Below are positions 1 through 5,789 of a stretch of DNA of 6,323 bases, in pieces. Source of the DNA: Treponema sp. UBA4326 (GTDB taxonomy: Bacteria > Spirochaetota > Spirochaetia > Treponematales > Treponemataceae); NCBI GenBank assembly GCA_002393835.1, contig DGTW01000096.1, forward strand, positions 1 through 6,323, given 5' to 3'. The notes below the pieces were generated by a model. The model was given only the letters and a program-made list of their open reading frames with translations, was not told where the DNA came from and ran no database searches. How positions within the stretch are numbered: position 1 is the stretch's first letter; each line of letters begins with the position of its first letter. The translations under genes and the position numbers were made by a program.

Positions 1-1352
1 ACCTGAACATGGCGGGTAGCCTGCTCGTCGAATGTTGATGAAATAACCTCGCCCTTGATTGCCCGCTCCATGTCGGTGACTTCCTCCGGGCGTTCGTCAA
101 TAAGAAGTACGATGAGGTAAACTTCAGGATTGTTTGCGGTGATTGCATTTGCCACCTTCTGCAAAATAGTCGTTTTACCGGCTTTTGGAGGAGCCACGAT
201 AAGAAGACGCTGGCCTTTTCCGATTGGGGCGAACAAATCGATGATTCGTGTGCTGTATTCCGTTGAGGTTGTCTCAAGGGTGAGCTTTTCTTTTGGATAA
301 AGAGGGGTAAGGTTTTCAAAAGGAACTCGGGTCTGTGCGACACGAGGCTCATCAAAGTTTACGGTCATAATTCGCAGCAAGGCGAAGAATCTCTCCCCCT
401 CTTTTGGCGAGCGGGTCTGGCCGTAGATTGTGTCGCCTGTCTTAAGGTTGAAAAGACGGATCTGGCTCGGTGAAATGTAAATGTCGTCAGGGCCAGGAAG
501 ATAGCTGTTCTGGGGGCTTCGCAGAAATCCGTAACCGTCTGGCAGAATCTCCAGGGAGCCTGAAGCGAAGATAAGACCGCCCCTCTCCGTATGTGATTTA
601 AGGATAACGAAGATGAGATCCTGTTTTTTCATTGCAGGAAGCTCTTCCTCAGGGTATCCGTACTCAATGGCAAGGTTTCTCAGCTCCGGCATGCTCATCT
701 TTGTAAGATCGTTAATAAGCAGTTTTGGCTTTGACTCGAATTCCTCAGGGTTTTCGATAATCTGTGCCTGGGCCGTTGCCTCATCCCGGGCTGCGTTCCT
801 TGCTGCGATTCGCTCACGATAGCTCATGCGACGGTCAAAGCGGCCTCGCGGATTGTTCTGATTGTTATAGTTGTTTTCGCGCTGGTTATTGTAATTGCGG
901 TAATTTCTGTAAGGCCGCTGGAAGCCCTGCTCACCAGGCTGAGACTGGTCAGAAGTTTCTGTCTGCTCCCCCTGAGCCTGTGAACCTTCCTGAGCCGCCG
1001 TCTCTGGATTTGAAAAGTTTTCTTCGCTATTGTTCTGATTGCTTACTGTGTTTGCGGCTTCTTCTGAAAAATCTGGGCCTGCAGAAGCGAAAGATTCCGG
1101 CTGTTTTTCGGTGCTTTCATTTTCTTCGGCAGCTACTGTCGGCTCTGCCGGTGCAGCCGCCTCGCTCTTTACCACGGCCACTCGTCGGCGGCGAAGAACT
1201 TTTACGGGTTTTTCTTCGGTCGGGGCAGCCTCTACGCTTTCAGCGGAAGGAGCTTGTTCTCCTGCCTGTAAGTCCAACTCAGGCTGAGGGTTTTCTTGTG
1301 CTGCATTTTCTTCTTTTTTCGCAGCGGAGCGGCGTCTTGAAATCAAAGCCAT
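1..1352 (-). CDS. rho: Transcription termination factor Rho, 3' end cut off by the window
   Basis: Rho is a hexameric RNA helicase that loads on untranslated RNA and releases RNA polymerase. The first 450 codons are present. Residues 1-200 are low complexity: A/E/P/S-rich with a basic patch RRRR near 54-57, then a stretch rich in N, Q, R and Y at about 143-175. A Rho N-terminal domain follows at about 209-252. The cold-shock-like RNA-binding domain has DGYGFLR (272-278) and [11 protein letters not shown] (292-302). The ATPase core has APPKAGKTT (Walker A, 387-395), [14 protein letters not shown] (Walker B region, 415-428) and [12 protein letters not shown] at the edge. The Walker A lies about 210 residues later than in the 419-residue E. 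coli protein, so the full protein should be near 630 aa. GGAG lies 9 nt before the ATG at 1350-1352. The Q and R loops fall outside the window. Identification is secure; the role of the N-terminal extension is unknown. Confidence 0.97.
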   Translation of the reverse strand, partial: MALISRRRSAAKKEENAAQENPQPELDLQAGEQAPSAESVEAAPTEEKPVKVLRRRRVAVVKSEAAAPAEPTVAAEENESTEKQPESFASAGPDFSEEAANTVSNQNNSEENFSNPETAAQEGSQAQGEQTETSDQSQPGEQGFQRPYRNYRNYNNQRENNYNNQNNPRGRFDRRMSYRERIAARNAARDEATAQAQIIENPEEFESKPKLLINDLTKMSMPELRNLAIEYGYPEEELPAMKKQDLIFVILKSHTERGGLIFASGSLEILPDGYGFLRSPQNSYLPGPDDIYISPSQIRLFNLKTGDTIYGQTRSPKEGERFFALLRIMTVNFDEPRVAQTRVPFENLTPLYPKEKLTLETTSTEYSTRIIDLFAPIGKGQRLLIVAPPKAGKTTILQKVANAITANNPEVYLIVLLIDERPEEVTDMERAIKGEVISSTFDEQATRHVQ

Positions 1353-1475
1353 TTGAATGTCTCCATGAGATTATGATATGTATAAAAAAAGTGATAAAAA
1401 TTCATTAAAAAATTATTTTTGTATAAAATTTAATCGGATTAGTTTCTGAATAAAGGGTACTTCGAAAAAACTCAC

Positions 1476-1494
1476 CTTCGGTAATTTCCCGAAG
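1476..1494 (-). repeat. Hairpin in the rho leader
   Basis: CTTCGG and CCGAAG form a perfect 6-bp stem around a 7-nt loop. No U-tract follows directly on either strand, so it is not a classical intrinsic terminator. On the rho strand, the 5' arm with its flank (GGAACTTCG) can instead pair with CGAAGTACC about 20 nt downstream (8 of 9 positions), giving two mutually exclusive structures. Confidence 0.45.
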
Positions 1495-1554
1495 TTCCTG
1501 ACGAATTTTAACTTTTGAAAACAGCAAGAGTTAAAACATCGTATTTTCAAAGTT

Positions 1555-1582
1555 ATCTTGAAAAACTGAAGTTTTTCAAGAT
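1555..1582. repeat. Near-perfect palindrome, 13-bp arms with a 2-nt centre
   Basis: Arms ATCTTGAAAAACT (1555-1567) and AGTTTTTCAAGAT (1570-1582) are exact reverse complements separated by GA. Such a tight palindrome could be a protein-binding operator or, if transcribed, a stable hairpin at the start of the rho leader. It is not followed by a U-run, so it is a poor terminator. The weak promoter candidate for rho would start transcription just upstream of it. Confidence 0.6.
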
Positions 1583-1640
1583 TCCCCAAAGAAATTATCA
1601 AACAAAAGATTACTTATTAAAGCACTAGGAAGGAAAAATG

Positions 1641-1674
1641 TCAAGAAGAAAAAAGGCAGCCGAAAATGGCCGCC
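1641..1674 (-). terminator. Intrinsic terminator of the STAS gene
   Basis: On the minus strand GGCGGCC and GGCTGCC form a 7-bp stem with one G-U pair and a 6-nt loop (1655-1674). TTTTTTCTTCTT follows directly. The hairpin begins 7 nt after the STAS stop codon, so the STAS gene is probably monocistronic and rho needs its own promoter. Confidence 0.88.
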
Positions 1675-1681
1675 CTAAAAC

Positions 1682-1978
1682 CTACTTGATTGTAAGAATG
1701 TCTTTGAATCCTGTTACTTCAAAAATATCAAGGATGGTCTCACTTACATTAGTGATACACATTCCACCTTTTTTTGAGAAGTTTTTGTGTGCAGAAAGCA
1801 ATACTCGCAAGCCAGCCGATGAAATATATTCCAGCTTTGAAAAATCAATTGTAAGCTCGTTAGTATTTTCTGGAAGTGCAAGAATCTCCTTTTCCAAATC
1901 AGGAGAAGTCATTGTATCCAAGCGTCCTTCGACACAAAGTGTAGCAGAATTTTCGTTCTGAGTCTTTTTAACAGTCAT
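1682..1978 (-). CDS. STAS-domain anti-sigma-factor antagonist (SpoIIAA/RsbV-like)
   Basis: This 98-aa protein is a lone STAS domain. Family members bind an anti-sigma ATPase/kinase when unphosphorylated and release its target; serine phosphorylation reverses this. The sequence shows the usual order: an N-terminal beta hairpin with CVEGRLDT (15-22), LTIDFSKLEYISSAGLRVLL (42-61), which holds the phosphorylation-site loop ISSAGLR (52-58), and a C-terminal FEVTGFKDILTIK. Ser53 or Ser54 is the candidate site, S54 being my preference. AAGGAG lies 6 nt before the ATG, and the gene has its own promoter and terminator, so it is a single-gene unit. No kinase or PP2C phosphatase is adjacent; the ATPase-like gene at 2772-3371 is the only possible partner in view. 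Its target is unknown: many STAS proteins of this type act on outputs other than sigma factors. Confidence 0.9.
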   Translation of the reverse strand: MTVKKTQNENSATLCVEGRLDTMTSPDLEKEILALPENTNELTIDFSKLEYISSAGLRVLLSAHKNFSKKGGMCITNVSETILDIFEVTGFKDILTIK

Positions 1979-1984
1979 ACTATG

Positions 1985-2028
1985 CTCCTTATGTTCTTAA
2001 AGTATAACATAATATTAAAATTTGTCAA
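1985..2028 (-). promoter_or_regulatory. Sigma70-type promoter and ribosome site of the STAS gene
   Basis: The minus strand reads TTGACA (2023-2028), a 16-nt spacer and TATACT (2001-2006), giving a predicted start near 1994. AAGGAG at 1985-1990 sits 6 nt from the ATG. The -35 matches consensus fully and the -10 in 5 of 6 positions. Confidence 0.8.
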
Positions 2029-2123
2029 ACTTTTTTCTTAAATTTTATCTTAAAATTTTTATCTTTTACACCACAACCCTAGCAATTTTTTTCAATTTTA
2101 GTTATGTTTTTTTTCATTTTCAT

Positions 2124-2131
2124 GCTAACAT
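2124..2131 (+). promoter_or_regulatory. Candidate extended -10 element for the GNAT fusion gene
   Basis: TGC-TAACAT ends 6 nt before the ATG at 2138. No convincing -35 is visible in the T-rich stretch upstream, and no Shine-Dalgarno-like purine run precedes the ATG. If this -10 is used, transcription would begin at or within a base or two of the start codon, giving a leaderless mRNA. This is a weak call. Confidence 0.3.
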
Positions 2132-2137
2132 TATTAC

Positions 2138-2734
2138 ATGATTATTGAATTAATTGGATATATCGGCTCGATTATAATTGTAGACTCATTGCTTATGACA
2201 TCAGTGATAAAGCTGCGCCTCTTAAACATGCTCGGCGGCATTATCTTCTCTGTCTACGCCCTTATGATTCACTCTTACCCGACGGCAATTATGAACATCG
2301 TCCTATCCATAATAAATCTAGTCAATATCCATAAACTCATGGCAAAAGAAAAGAAATACTCAATAGTAAAGTTAAATTCCGAGGATACCTTCCTGCGTTT
2401 TTTTCTTTACCAGCACGAGTCTGACATTAAGATTTTTTTTCCGAACCTTGAAATAAAAAGAAATTATGACTATGCCTACATTGTCTGCTATCAGTCCAAC
2501 CCTGTGGGAATTTTTCTTGGAATGGCGGGAGAAGAAAATTCAATAGAGATAAAAATTGACTATGTTACCCCAGCCTTCCGTGACTGCTCAATTGGAAGCT
2601 ACCTCTATGAATATATTTCAGCAAGGAAAGGCATTTCAAGCCTTACATTTAAAAAGCCCACCGAAGAGCACAGAAAGTACCTCTTGCGAATGGGCTTCAT
2701 CGAAAAAGACGATAGCTATGTCAAGGCTTTCTAG
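2138..2734 (+). CDS. Membrane-anchored GNAT-like acetyltransferase (YgjV-like N-terminus)
   Basis: The product is 198 aa. Three hydrophobic helices at about 2-20, 29-46 and 48-65 resemble the N-terminus of YgjV-type inner-membrane proteins. Then comes a basic turn (KLMAKEKK, 67-73) and a soluble domain (75-198). Its DYVTPAFRDCSIGSYLYEYI (141-160) resembles GNAT motif A, the acetyl-CoA pyrophosphate loop (R-x-x-G/S-x-G), and YLLRMGF (181-187) resembles GNAT motif B. I recall this anchor-plus-GNAT layout as a widespread uncharacterised family; substrate and reaction are unknown. Within motif A, a serine (S151) stands where the first glycine is usual. The gene is the only plus-strand one here, diverging from the STAS gene and converging on the ATPase-like gene 37 nt away. 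The ATG is chosen because later starts would remove the first helix, although it lacks a visible ribosome site. Confidence 0.75.
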   Translation: MIIELIGYIGSIIIVDSLLMTSVIKLRLLNMLGGIIFSVYALMIHSYPTAIMNIVLSIINLVNIHKLMAKEKKYSIVKLNSEDTFLRFFLYQHESDIKIFFPNLEIKRNYDYAYIVCYQSNPVGIFLGMAGEENSIEIKIDYVTPAFRDCSIGSYLYEYISARKGISSLTFKKPTEEHRKYLLRMGFIEKDDSYVKAF

Positions 2735-2771
2735 GCAAAGTGCCCGGAAAAGCATGTCGCAGCCTATAGCT

Positions 2772-3371
2772 TTAGAAAGTTTTTTTTACGATAATCTCAA
2801 CGCTTTTTCCATTGAGCGAAACGAGAACATCATCAGCGATATTCGCTATGATTGATTTCTCCAGCTCGTCCCAGGCCTCATCCTTTTTTTCTTCGCTTTT
2901 TACACGATATTTCTGAAGAGACCAGGCATATGCACTTTTCATAATCTGAGGATCTCCCATTCCCATGCTGAAGAATTCGTATTCCATTCCTGTCGTCGAA
3001 ACGGCATCATTGTAATCAATCATCATAAACTGAGCCGCAAGTTTGATTTTGTTCATGATTCCTCTAGCTGCCAGATTTTTGCCAGATTTTGAGACAGAAA
3101 GAATTTTCTCCCGGTTGGCTGAATTCATGGCCTCATCTGGACTAAGGAGCGTATGAAGCTCGAAAGTCGAATTATCTGATTCAATCCAGAATTCACCGCT
3201 TGAAAAAGTCAAAAGCTCAGGCAACATTCCGACAAGCTCTTCAGCAAGAAGCCTGAGACGCATAGTCTGTTTTTTGTCCAGTTTTGAATAAGAAGCGGCC
3301 TTCTCAGCCTCGTTAAGGATACTTGCAATAGAAGACTCATCGCGTGTAATAGCGCAAACATCTGATTTCAT
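2772..3371 (-). CDS. Histidine-kinase-type ATPase-like protein, possibly degenerate; anti-sigma-like role suspected
   Basis: This is a soluble 199-aa protein with no signal peptide or membrane helix. MRLRLLAEELVGMLPEL (37-53) resembles the N-box helix of GHKL ATPases, but the expected asparagine after the glutamates is not evident (E44-E45-L-V-G). FWIESDNSTFELHTLL (61-76) fits a following beta hairpin. ILSVSKSGKNLAARGIMNKI (90-109) and the ending IIANIADDVLVSLNGKSVEIIVKK match what I remember of uncharacterised ATP-binding proteins in Firmicutes and spirochaetes. The G-box motifs of active kinases are not clear, so kinase activity is doubtful. AAGGAG lies 7 nt before the ATG. The gene is 31 nt downstream of the bactofilin gene and probably the last of that operon. 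It could be an RsbW-like partner for the STAS protein, but that is inference. Confidence 0.7.
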   Translation of the reverse strand: MKSDVCAITRDESSIASILNEAEKAASYSKLDKKQTMRLRLLAEELVGMLPELLTFSSGEFWIESDNSTFELHTLLSPDEAMNSANREKILSVSKSGKNLAARGIMNKIKLAAQFMMIDYNDAVSTTGMEYEFFSMGMGDPQIMKSAYAWSLQKYRVKSEEKKDEAWDELEKSIIANIADDVLVSLNGKSVEIIVKKTF

Positions 3372-3402
3372 AATTTAACTCCTTTATACATGTTATTTTC
3401 GA

Positions 3403-3822
3403 TTAATGCGGCTCGTCTGACTTTAGGACAAGGGCATTTTTATACTCATCTGATGCGACGGAAAAGAGATTGATTTCAGACTCTTTTTCCAGCATTGAAA
3501 CCTGACCTTCAAAATCCACATCCTCGGCAATGCGGATTCTGGCAGTCTTGACATCTCCTCTGACAAGGCTTCCAGAACACATTTCAACTCGCTCAGGAGC
3601 GTCAACATCACCAGTGACAGAACCTGAAATAACGATGGAATTAGCAGTCATTTTTTCTACATTGCACACGGCACCCTTTTCAATTTCAAGGTCACCAGTC
3701 GCACGGATTTCACCCCTGAATTTTCCAGTGATTACAAGACTATCCGTGAATTCAAGGATTCCGTCAAATTCTGTTTCCTGTCCAAAAACAGTAAGGTTCT
3801 TCTTGGGTTTATCTTCTGCCAT
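3403..3822 (-). CDS. Bactofilin family polymer-forming cytoskeletal protein
   Basis: Bactofilins form nucleotide-free beta-helical filaments that organise cell-wall enzymes, cell shape or motility structures, often on the inner face of the membrane. The 139-aa product has a short charged N-terminus (MAEDKPKKN), a beta-helix core of about residues 11-110 with the repeating turn pattern seen in TVFGQETEFDGILEF, ITGKFRGEIRATGDLEIEKG, ISGSVTGDVDAPERVE and SLVRGDVKTARIRI, then a short acidic tail. I chose the ATG at 3820-3822, which overlaps the end of lnt by 14 nt. It has no strong Shine-Dalgarno, so it may rely on ribosomes terminating on lnt. An in-frame TTG 18 nt upstream adds six residues but also lacks a ribosome site. 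Family identification is firm; its process in this cell is unknown. Confidence 0.92.
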   Translation of the reverse strand: MAEDKPKKNLTVFGQETEFDGILEFTDSLVITGKFRGEIRATGDLEIEKGAVCNVEKMTANSIVISGSVTGDVDAPERVEMCSGSLVRGDVKTARIRIAEDVDFEGQVSMLEKESEINLFSVASDEYKNALVLKSDEPH

Positions 3823-5398
3823 ATATTCTAACTTTAACAAATTGAAGCGATAAAATCAATAAAAATAAAAGGGTAAAGAGGCAGATAAAAATCAGGGGCC
3901 AGTCTCCAGTCAGCATGTAAAGAGTTTTTGTCTTTTCAGGTAGCTGAAGCTCCGCGCACAAAAAGCCGTCCCTTCCGGAATCAATCTGGGCACGAAGACT
4001 TCCCTTGCAATCAAGAAGGCAGGTTTTTCCATCAATTGTTGACCTAATCATAGGGGAAGCATATTCCGCGCACCTGAAGGCCGACATTGAAAGATGCATA
4101 TTTCTGGCCGCTTCTGATGAGGACCATGCGTCATCGCTGATGTTGACAAAAAAATCAGCTCCAGAGTCTTTCATTTTACGGATTAACGGCGAAAAAGAAT
4201 CCTCAAAGCAAATCGGAACCGCAAAGGTCATGTTTTTTATCGGAAAAGACCTGATTGACTTTCCCCTTGCAAAAAATTCACAATTCAGGGATTTTTTCAC
4301 AGGATCAAGAAACTTAAAGTCAAGAAAATCCGGCCAGAATTCAGTGAAGGGAACAAGCCTGTTCTTATGATACACAAGCACTTCCCCGCTTTTCCCGGAA
4401 AAATAAAGGGCGGCATTATGAACTCCATCCTCATCAGCATGATTCGTTCCGATTAAAAATGAGACATGACGGCTCTCAAAATATTCAAAAAGCTCCTTGG
4501 AAAGCCTTTGCCTCAACAAGTCACCCCTTCCAGCCAGGCCACCGAGAATATCAGGGACGACGGCAGTTTCAGCCCAGACAACGAGCTCCGTTTGCTTTTG
4601 GAAATCTAAAGCCTCGTCAGTCAGTTTTTTCAGCAGGGCAACATCCCTCTGATAGTCATAAATTGATGAAGAAGCAGCTGAGGAAGCGTTCTGAATAAGT
4701 GCAACTTTTAATGAAGAGGACTTAGAATTCTCGATGGAAGACGATGGAAGAAAATAAAAAAGTATGCTTACAGCCGGAAATATAAAAAGGAAAGAAAGGC
4801 TTCGAAAATGAATAAAATTTTTTTCACCCACCTGCTTTGGCAGATTCTGGAATCTTTCGAAAATAAATTTTTCTGCCAGGGAATTAAAAGAGATAATGAG
4901 GAAAGACAGGCCAAAAACGCCAAAATATGCTGAGAAATTCAAGAAAAGCGGATTCTTCCACTGGCTGTAGCCTATGATTCCATACGAGAAGGCAAAAATT
5001 CCATGTGTACGAATAAATTCGACAGAAAGAAGGATGAAAACCCGGAAAAGCCAGAAATATTTCTCCAGCCGGCCAAGGAACATTTTTTTGGACCAGGAGA
5101 TAAGGAAAAAGAGGATTGAGTTATAAAAAGCGAAAAGAAAGCAGACGAACAAAAGGGCAAGAAAACCGAATGAAGAAAGCCAGGGACACATGAGGGCATA
5201 AGAGAAAAAGCCATACAAGCCACCCCATAAAAAGGATTTTTTTAGGGAAATCAAATCCAGCAAAAAGAAAAAAGGAATGTATGCAATCCATGCAAAAAAA
5301 GAAAGACCGTCCTCAAAAAGAAAGGACGGCTGACTCAATACAAGAAAAAAAACTGAAAATAAAAGCAAGGCAAAGGCAAAAAGCTTACTTCTTTTCAA
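3809..5398 (-). CDS. lnt: Apolipoprotein N-acyltransferase
   Basis: Lnt is an inner-membrane enzyme that transfers a fatty acid from phospholipid to the N-terminal cysteine of diacylated lipoproteins, completing triacylation. The 529-aa product is near the usual length (about 510). Residues 1-220 hold several hydrophobic membrane segments. Residues 230-490 form the nitrilase-like domain with the catalytic triad E277 (VVWAETAVVP), K345 (YHKNRLVPFTEF) and C397 (VPICFEDSF). A final membrane helix spans about 498-520. The start is TTG at 5396-5398: it has GGAG at 7 nt, overlaps the hup stop region by 14 nt, and any later methionine would remove the first helices. Its place between hup and the bactofilin gene, with 14-nt overlaps on both sides, indicates one operon. 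All three catalytic residues are present, so the enzyme looks functional. Confidence 0.95.
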   Translation of the reverse strand: MKRSKLFAFALLLFSVFFLVLSQPSFLFEDGLSFFAWIAYIPFFFLLDLISLKKSFLWGGLYGFFSYALMCPWLSSFGFLALLFVCFLFAFYNSILFFLISWSKKMFLGRLEKYFWLFRVFILLSVEFIRTHGIFAFSYGIIGYSQWKNPLFLNFSAYFGVFGLSFLIISFNSLAEKFIFERFQNLPKQVGEKNFIHFRSLSFLFIFPAVSILFYFLPSSSIENSKSSSLKVALIQNASSAASSSIYDYQRDVALLKKLTDEALDFQKQTELVVWAETAVVPDILGGLAGRGDLLRQRLSKELFEYFESRHVSFLIGTNHADEDGVHNAALYFSGKSGEVLVYHKNRLVPFTEFWPDFLDFKFLDPVKKSLNCEFFARGKSIRSFPIKNMTFAVPICFEDSFSPLIRKMKDSGADFFVNISDDAWSSSEAARNMHLSMSAFRCAEYASPMIRSTIDGKTCLLDCKGSLRAQIDSGRDGFLCAELQLPEKTKTLYMLTGDWPLIFICLFTLLFLLILSLQFVKVRIYGRR

Positions 5399-5705
5399 CA
5401 GGAATCTCCATTAAGGCCTTTTTTAATTCCTGCCCAGCCCTGAAAGCTGCGACATAATGCGGCTCAACAGAAAGTACCTCACCGGTTTTTGGGTTTCTGG
5501 CCTTTTCCCGCCCCTTTCGGAGCCGTGGCTCAAGAGTGCCAAAACCCCGCAACTCTACGGTGGCACCATCTTTGAGAGCATTTTTGAATTCCTCAATGAT
5601 TCCCTCAAAGGCCTCAAGCAAAACTTTTCTCTCAATTTTTGTATTTACATGAACTTTATCAACGATGTCGTTTTTCGTCACTTTTTTTGCAGACTTGTCC
5701 GCCAT
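5385..5705 (-). CDS. hup: HU/IHF-family DNA-binding protein
   Basis: HU-type proteins act as dimers that bend and compact DNA. The 106-aa product has helical residues 10-46 (KNDIVDKVHVNTKIERKVLL onward), the family signature RGFGTLEPRLRKG (53-65), and the DNA-contacting arm ARNPKTGEVLSVEPHYVAAFRAGQELKKAL (in two parts, 69-83 and 84-98), including the conserved intercalating proline P72. ARNP replaces the common GRNP. About 10 extra charged residues precede the family core. The ATG at 5703-5705 is chosen because AGGCGGT (one mismatch to AGGAGGT) lies 6 nt upstream; an in-frame TTG at 5751-5753 would start inside the rpsT terminator. The gene follows that terminator and overlaps lnt. Whether it acts as HU or as a more site-specific IHF-like protein cannot be told. 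Confidence 0.95.
   Translation of the reverse strand: MADKSAKKVTKNDIVDKVHVNTKIERKVLLEAFEGIIEEFKNALKDGATVELRGFGTLEPRLRKGREKARNPKTGEVLSVEPHYVAAFRAGQELKKALMEIPVEKK
5406..5409 (-). promoter_or_regulatory. lnt: Ribosome binding site that fixes the TTG start of lnt
   Basis: GGAG on the minus strand lies inside the hup coding sequence, 7 nt before the TTG at 5396-5398. It supports a TTG start and coupling of lnt translation to hup. Confidence 0.75.
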
Positions 5706-5718
5706 TTTGTTACCGCCT

Positions 5719-5762
5719 AAAAAAAACGCTATCTGAAGTGCATGAAAATACAATCAGATAGC
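5719..5762 (-). terminator. Intrinsic terminator between rpsT and hup
   Basis: On the minus strand GCTATCTGA and TCAGATAGC form a perfect 9-bp stem around a 17-nt loop (5728-5762), followed by G and eight T (5719-5726). The first arm is 27 nt after the rpsT stop. The U-tract abuts the hup ribosome site, so RNA ending here excludes hup. Confidence 0.85.
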
Positions 5763-5772
5763 TTTATGTAAA
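5745..5772 (-). promoter_or_regulatory. Candidate promoter for the hup-lnt-bactofilin operon, nested in the rpsT terminator
   Basis: The minus strand has TTTACA (5767-5772), a 16-nt spacer and TATTTT (5745-5750). An overlapping alternative is TTGCGT, 17 nt, TATCTG, slightly upstream. Either would start RNA after the first terminator arm, so the new transcript could not form the terminator hairpin. A start is needed here if the terminator is efficient. Confidence 0.45.
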
Positions 5773-5789
5773 ATGAAACGCAATATAAC

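Larger units (their letters stand above)
1353..1640 (-). other. Long rho 5' leader/intergenic spacer with several inverted repeats
   Basis: About 290 nt separate the terminator of the STAS gene from the rho ATG. I find no convincing gene here. On the rho strand there is a weak promoter candidate (TTTAAT at 1616-1621, 16-nt spacer, GATAAT at 1594-1599). It is followed by a 13-bp palindrome (1555-1582), an imperfect pair ACTTTGAAAA / TTTTCAAAAGT, a GC-richer hairpin (1476-1494), and an alternative partner for that hairpin (CGAAGTACC at 1457-1465, which can pair with GGAACTTCG). The last 90 nt before the ribosome site are very AT-rich. Autoregulation of rho through its leader is known in E. coli; that this leader does the same is inference. 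Confidence 0.5.

Noticed and set aside
764..1408. Plus-strand open frames across the rho coding region (also 613-822 and 1039-1287)
   Set aside because: They are antisense to the unmistakable Rho coding sequence and their translations resemble no family.
1413..1601. Small minus-strand frame of 62 codons in the rho leader
   Set aside because: It begins with TTG, has no ribosome site, has a low-complexity F/K/L-rich translation and spans the inverted repeats. A leader peptide is not excluded but nothing supports one.
1638..1961. Plus-strand frame of 107 codons with AGGAAGGA just upstream of its ATG
   Set aside because: The ribosome-like site is tempting, but the frame runs antisense through the STAS terminator and most of the STAS gene, and the product looks like no known protein.
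2138..2340. Transporter (PnuC-like) reading of the three N-terminal helices
   Set aside because: Only three helices are present and they continue into a GNAT-like soluble domain, so a membrane anchor fits better.
2732..2766. TAGGC/GCCTA inverted pair and a T-run near 2780 as a terminator for the GNAT gene
   Set aside because: The stem is only 5 bp with an irregular interior, and the T-run starts about 14 nt later, inside the converging gene. Too weak to call.
3823..3840. Upstream TTG start for bactofilin
   Set aside because: It has no ribosome site, and the ATG gives the more typical charged N-terminus.
5706..5753. Upstream TTG start for HU, adding 16 residues
   Set aside because: It would begin within the rpsT terminator hairpin, and the added residues are not HU-like. 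The ATG has a proper ribosome site.
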